Assembly: GCA_028292305.1 (NCBI GenBank)
Contig: JAQGMQ010000614.1
Coordinates: 1-7,694, forward strand
Direction of reading: 5' to 3'
Source: Rhodoferax sp.
GTDB taxonomy: Bacteria; Pseudomonadota; Gammaproteobacteria; Burkholderiales; Burkholderiaceae_C
DNA length: 7,694 nt
In this document: positions 6,807 to 7,694 of the stretch, piece after piece
How positions within the stretch are numbered: the first letter of the stretch is position 1
Layout: each line of letters opens with the position of its first letter
The notes under the pieces: generated by a model
Databases searched by the model: none
What the model saw: only the letters and a program-made list of their open reading frames with translations
What the model was told of the DNA's origin: nothing
Translations under genes and position numbers: made by a program

Positions 6807-7535
6807 ATGCCCACTTCCGAACAGACCGTTTTGCCTCGCGTTGAAATCCATCTGGAGGCGCTGCAACTGAAGCGCGGCACCCACACTGTTTTCGACGGCC
6901 TCGACCTGCGGCTCGGCGAATCGCGCATCGGCCTGATCGGCGACAACGGCGCCGGCAAGAGCAGCCTGCTGCGCCTGATCAGCGGACTGGAAACGCCGCA
7001 GCAGGGGCGGCTGCGTGTGAGCGGCCAGGGCATCGGCGATGGCGATGTACGTGCGCGCTGGCTGGGCATGATGTTCCAGAACCCCGACGAACAGATCATC
7101 TTTCCCACCGTGGACGAAGAGCTGGCTCTGGGCCTGACGGCGTCCGGCCTGTCGCGCCGGGAGGCCAACGCCCGGGCCTGCGCCTGGCTGGTGGCGCGCG
7201 GTCGAGGCGACTGGGTGGGCCGCGCCATCGGCAGCCTGAGCCAGGGCCAGCGCCAGCAGGTGTGCTGGCTGGCGCTGCTGATCGCGGCCCCGCGGATGCT
7301 GCTGCTGGACGAACCTTTCTCCAGCCTCGACCTGCCGGGCCAGGCCCTGCTGAGCCGCGAGATCGCCCAGGCGCCCCAGCAGATCATCGTTTCCACCCAC
7401 CAGTTGGACCACGTGCGCGATTTCGAGCGGGTGGTCTGGCTGCACGCCGGGCGCGTGCGGGCCAGCGGGCCGGGCCGTGAGGTCTGCGCGGCCTACGAGG
7501 CCGACGTCGCCGAGCGGCTGGCGGCGCCGGCCTGA
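6807..7535 (+). CDS. bioM: Energy-coupling factor (ECF) transporter ATP-binding protein, BioM-like
   Basis: This 242-residue cytoplasmic ABC ATPase would power an ECF-type vitamin transporter. Visible motifs are Walker A GDNGAGKS at 45-52, the Q-loop FQNPDEQIIFPTV (Gln91) typical of the CbiO/EcfA/BioM group, the signature LSQGQRQQ from 144, Walker B LLLDEP with Asp168/Glu169, the D-loop SSLD, and the switch histidine His198 in STHQLDH. Six bases separate its stop from a gene starting like a BioN T-component, and the bioM-bioN order fits proteobacterial biotin systems. Biotin specificity is an inference, because the substrate-binding BioY is not in the window; cobalt or another vitamin is possible. 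ATG 6807 is the likeliest start. GTG 6762 and TTG 6741 are in frame, and none of the three has a convincing ribosome binding site. Confidence 0.85.
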   Translation: MPTSEQTVLPRVEIHLEALQLKRGTHTVFDGLDLRLGESRIGLIGDNGAGKSSLLRLISGLETPQQGRLRVSGQGIGDGDVRARWLGMMFQNPDEQIIFPTVDEELALGLTASGLSRREANARACAWLVARGRGDWVGRAIGSLSQGQRQQVCWLALLIAAPRMLLLDEPFSSLDLPGQALLSREIAQAPQQIIVSTHQLDHVRDFERVVWLHAGRVRASGPGREVCAAYEADVAERLAAPA

Positions 7536-7541
7536 ACGCGC

Positions 7542-7694
7542 ATGGGAAGCCTTTACAGCGAACACCGCACCTGGCTGCACGCCGTGCCGGCCATCGCCAA
7601 GCTGCTGGCGTTGGCGCTGCTGGGTACCGGCCTGTTCCTGACCGACCTGCTGGCCATCCAGCTGCCCGTTGCGGCGCTGTGCAGCCTGCTGTTC
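7542..7694 (+). CDS. bioN: ECF transporter transmembrane T-component, BioN-like, 3'-truncated by the window edge
   Basis: The first 51 codons of a membrane protein run off the right edge. It begins MGSLYSEHRTWLHAVPAIAK, a short amphipathic entry typical of BioN/EcfT-type proteins. A hydrophobic segment LLALALLGTGLFLT follows, and a second begins near ALCSLLF. T-components couple the ATPase to the substrate-binding subunit, and their C-terminal coupling helices would lie outside the window. The start is six bases after the ATPase stop, so the two are surely co-transcribed. There is no clear ribosome binding site, and translation is probably coupled. The gene assignment rests on the opening residues and the neighbour. 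Confidence 0.7.
   Translation, partial: MGSLYSEHRTWLHAVPAIAKLLALALLGTGLFLTDLLAIQLPVAALCSLLF

Noticed and set aside
5684..7396. A 570-codon open frame on the minus strand across the LysR and ATPase genes
   Set aside because: It lies antisense to two genes with clear family motifs. Its translation is low-complexity and rich in Arg, Ala and Ser, as expected from the shadow of high-GC coding sequence.

Overview
The window looks like chromosomal DNA from a high-GC betaproteobacterium, most likely Burkholderiales and plausibly Comamonadaceae. The reasons are the strong G/C bias at third codon positions, a Bug/TctC-type solute receptor, a DctB/DctD-type two-component pair, a CrgA/DmlR-like LysR regulator, and an ECF transporter ATPase next to its T-component. 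This placement is by family content and style only; no marker gene is present. All seven genes lie on the + strand and are tightly packed. I see no tRNA, rRNA, insertion sequence, CRISPR array or phage gene.

Layout. Bases 2-1237 hold the 3' part of a DUF6351-like gene, probably a secreted hydrolase-like protein. A 170-base gap follows, containing a very stable C(UUCG)G hairpin. Bases 1408-2412 encode a periplasmic TctC/Bug substrate-binding protein with a signal peptide. Bases 2418-4289 encode a membrane sensor histidine kinase of the DctB type. Bases 4282-5637 encode a sigma-54-dependent NtrC/DctD-type response regulator, overlapping the kinase gene by 8 bases. The receptor, kinase and regulator genes are spaced as one operon. 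A 118-base gap carries a striking 26-base inverted repeat ahead of a LysR-type regulator (5756-6658). After a 148-base gap come an ECF-type ABC ATPase (6807-7535, BioM-like) and the first 51 codons of its membrane partner (7542 onward, BioN-like), which runs off the window.

Working model (inference). The DUF6351-like protein may act on an extracellular substrate. The Bug protein binds a small, probably carboxylated, ligand in the periplasm, and the kinase/regulator pair responds by switching on a sigma-54 promoter. No TctA/TctB permease genes lie in the receptor/kinase/regulator block, so the Bug protein may serve as a sensing subunit rather than a transport subunit. The LysR gene and the bioMN-like pair look like separate transcription units. 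The most interesting points are this receptor-plus-two-component module beside a DUF6351-like gene, and the 26-base palindrome upstream of the LysR gene.
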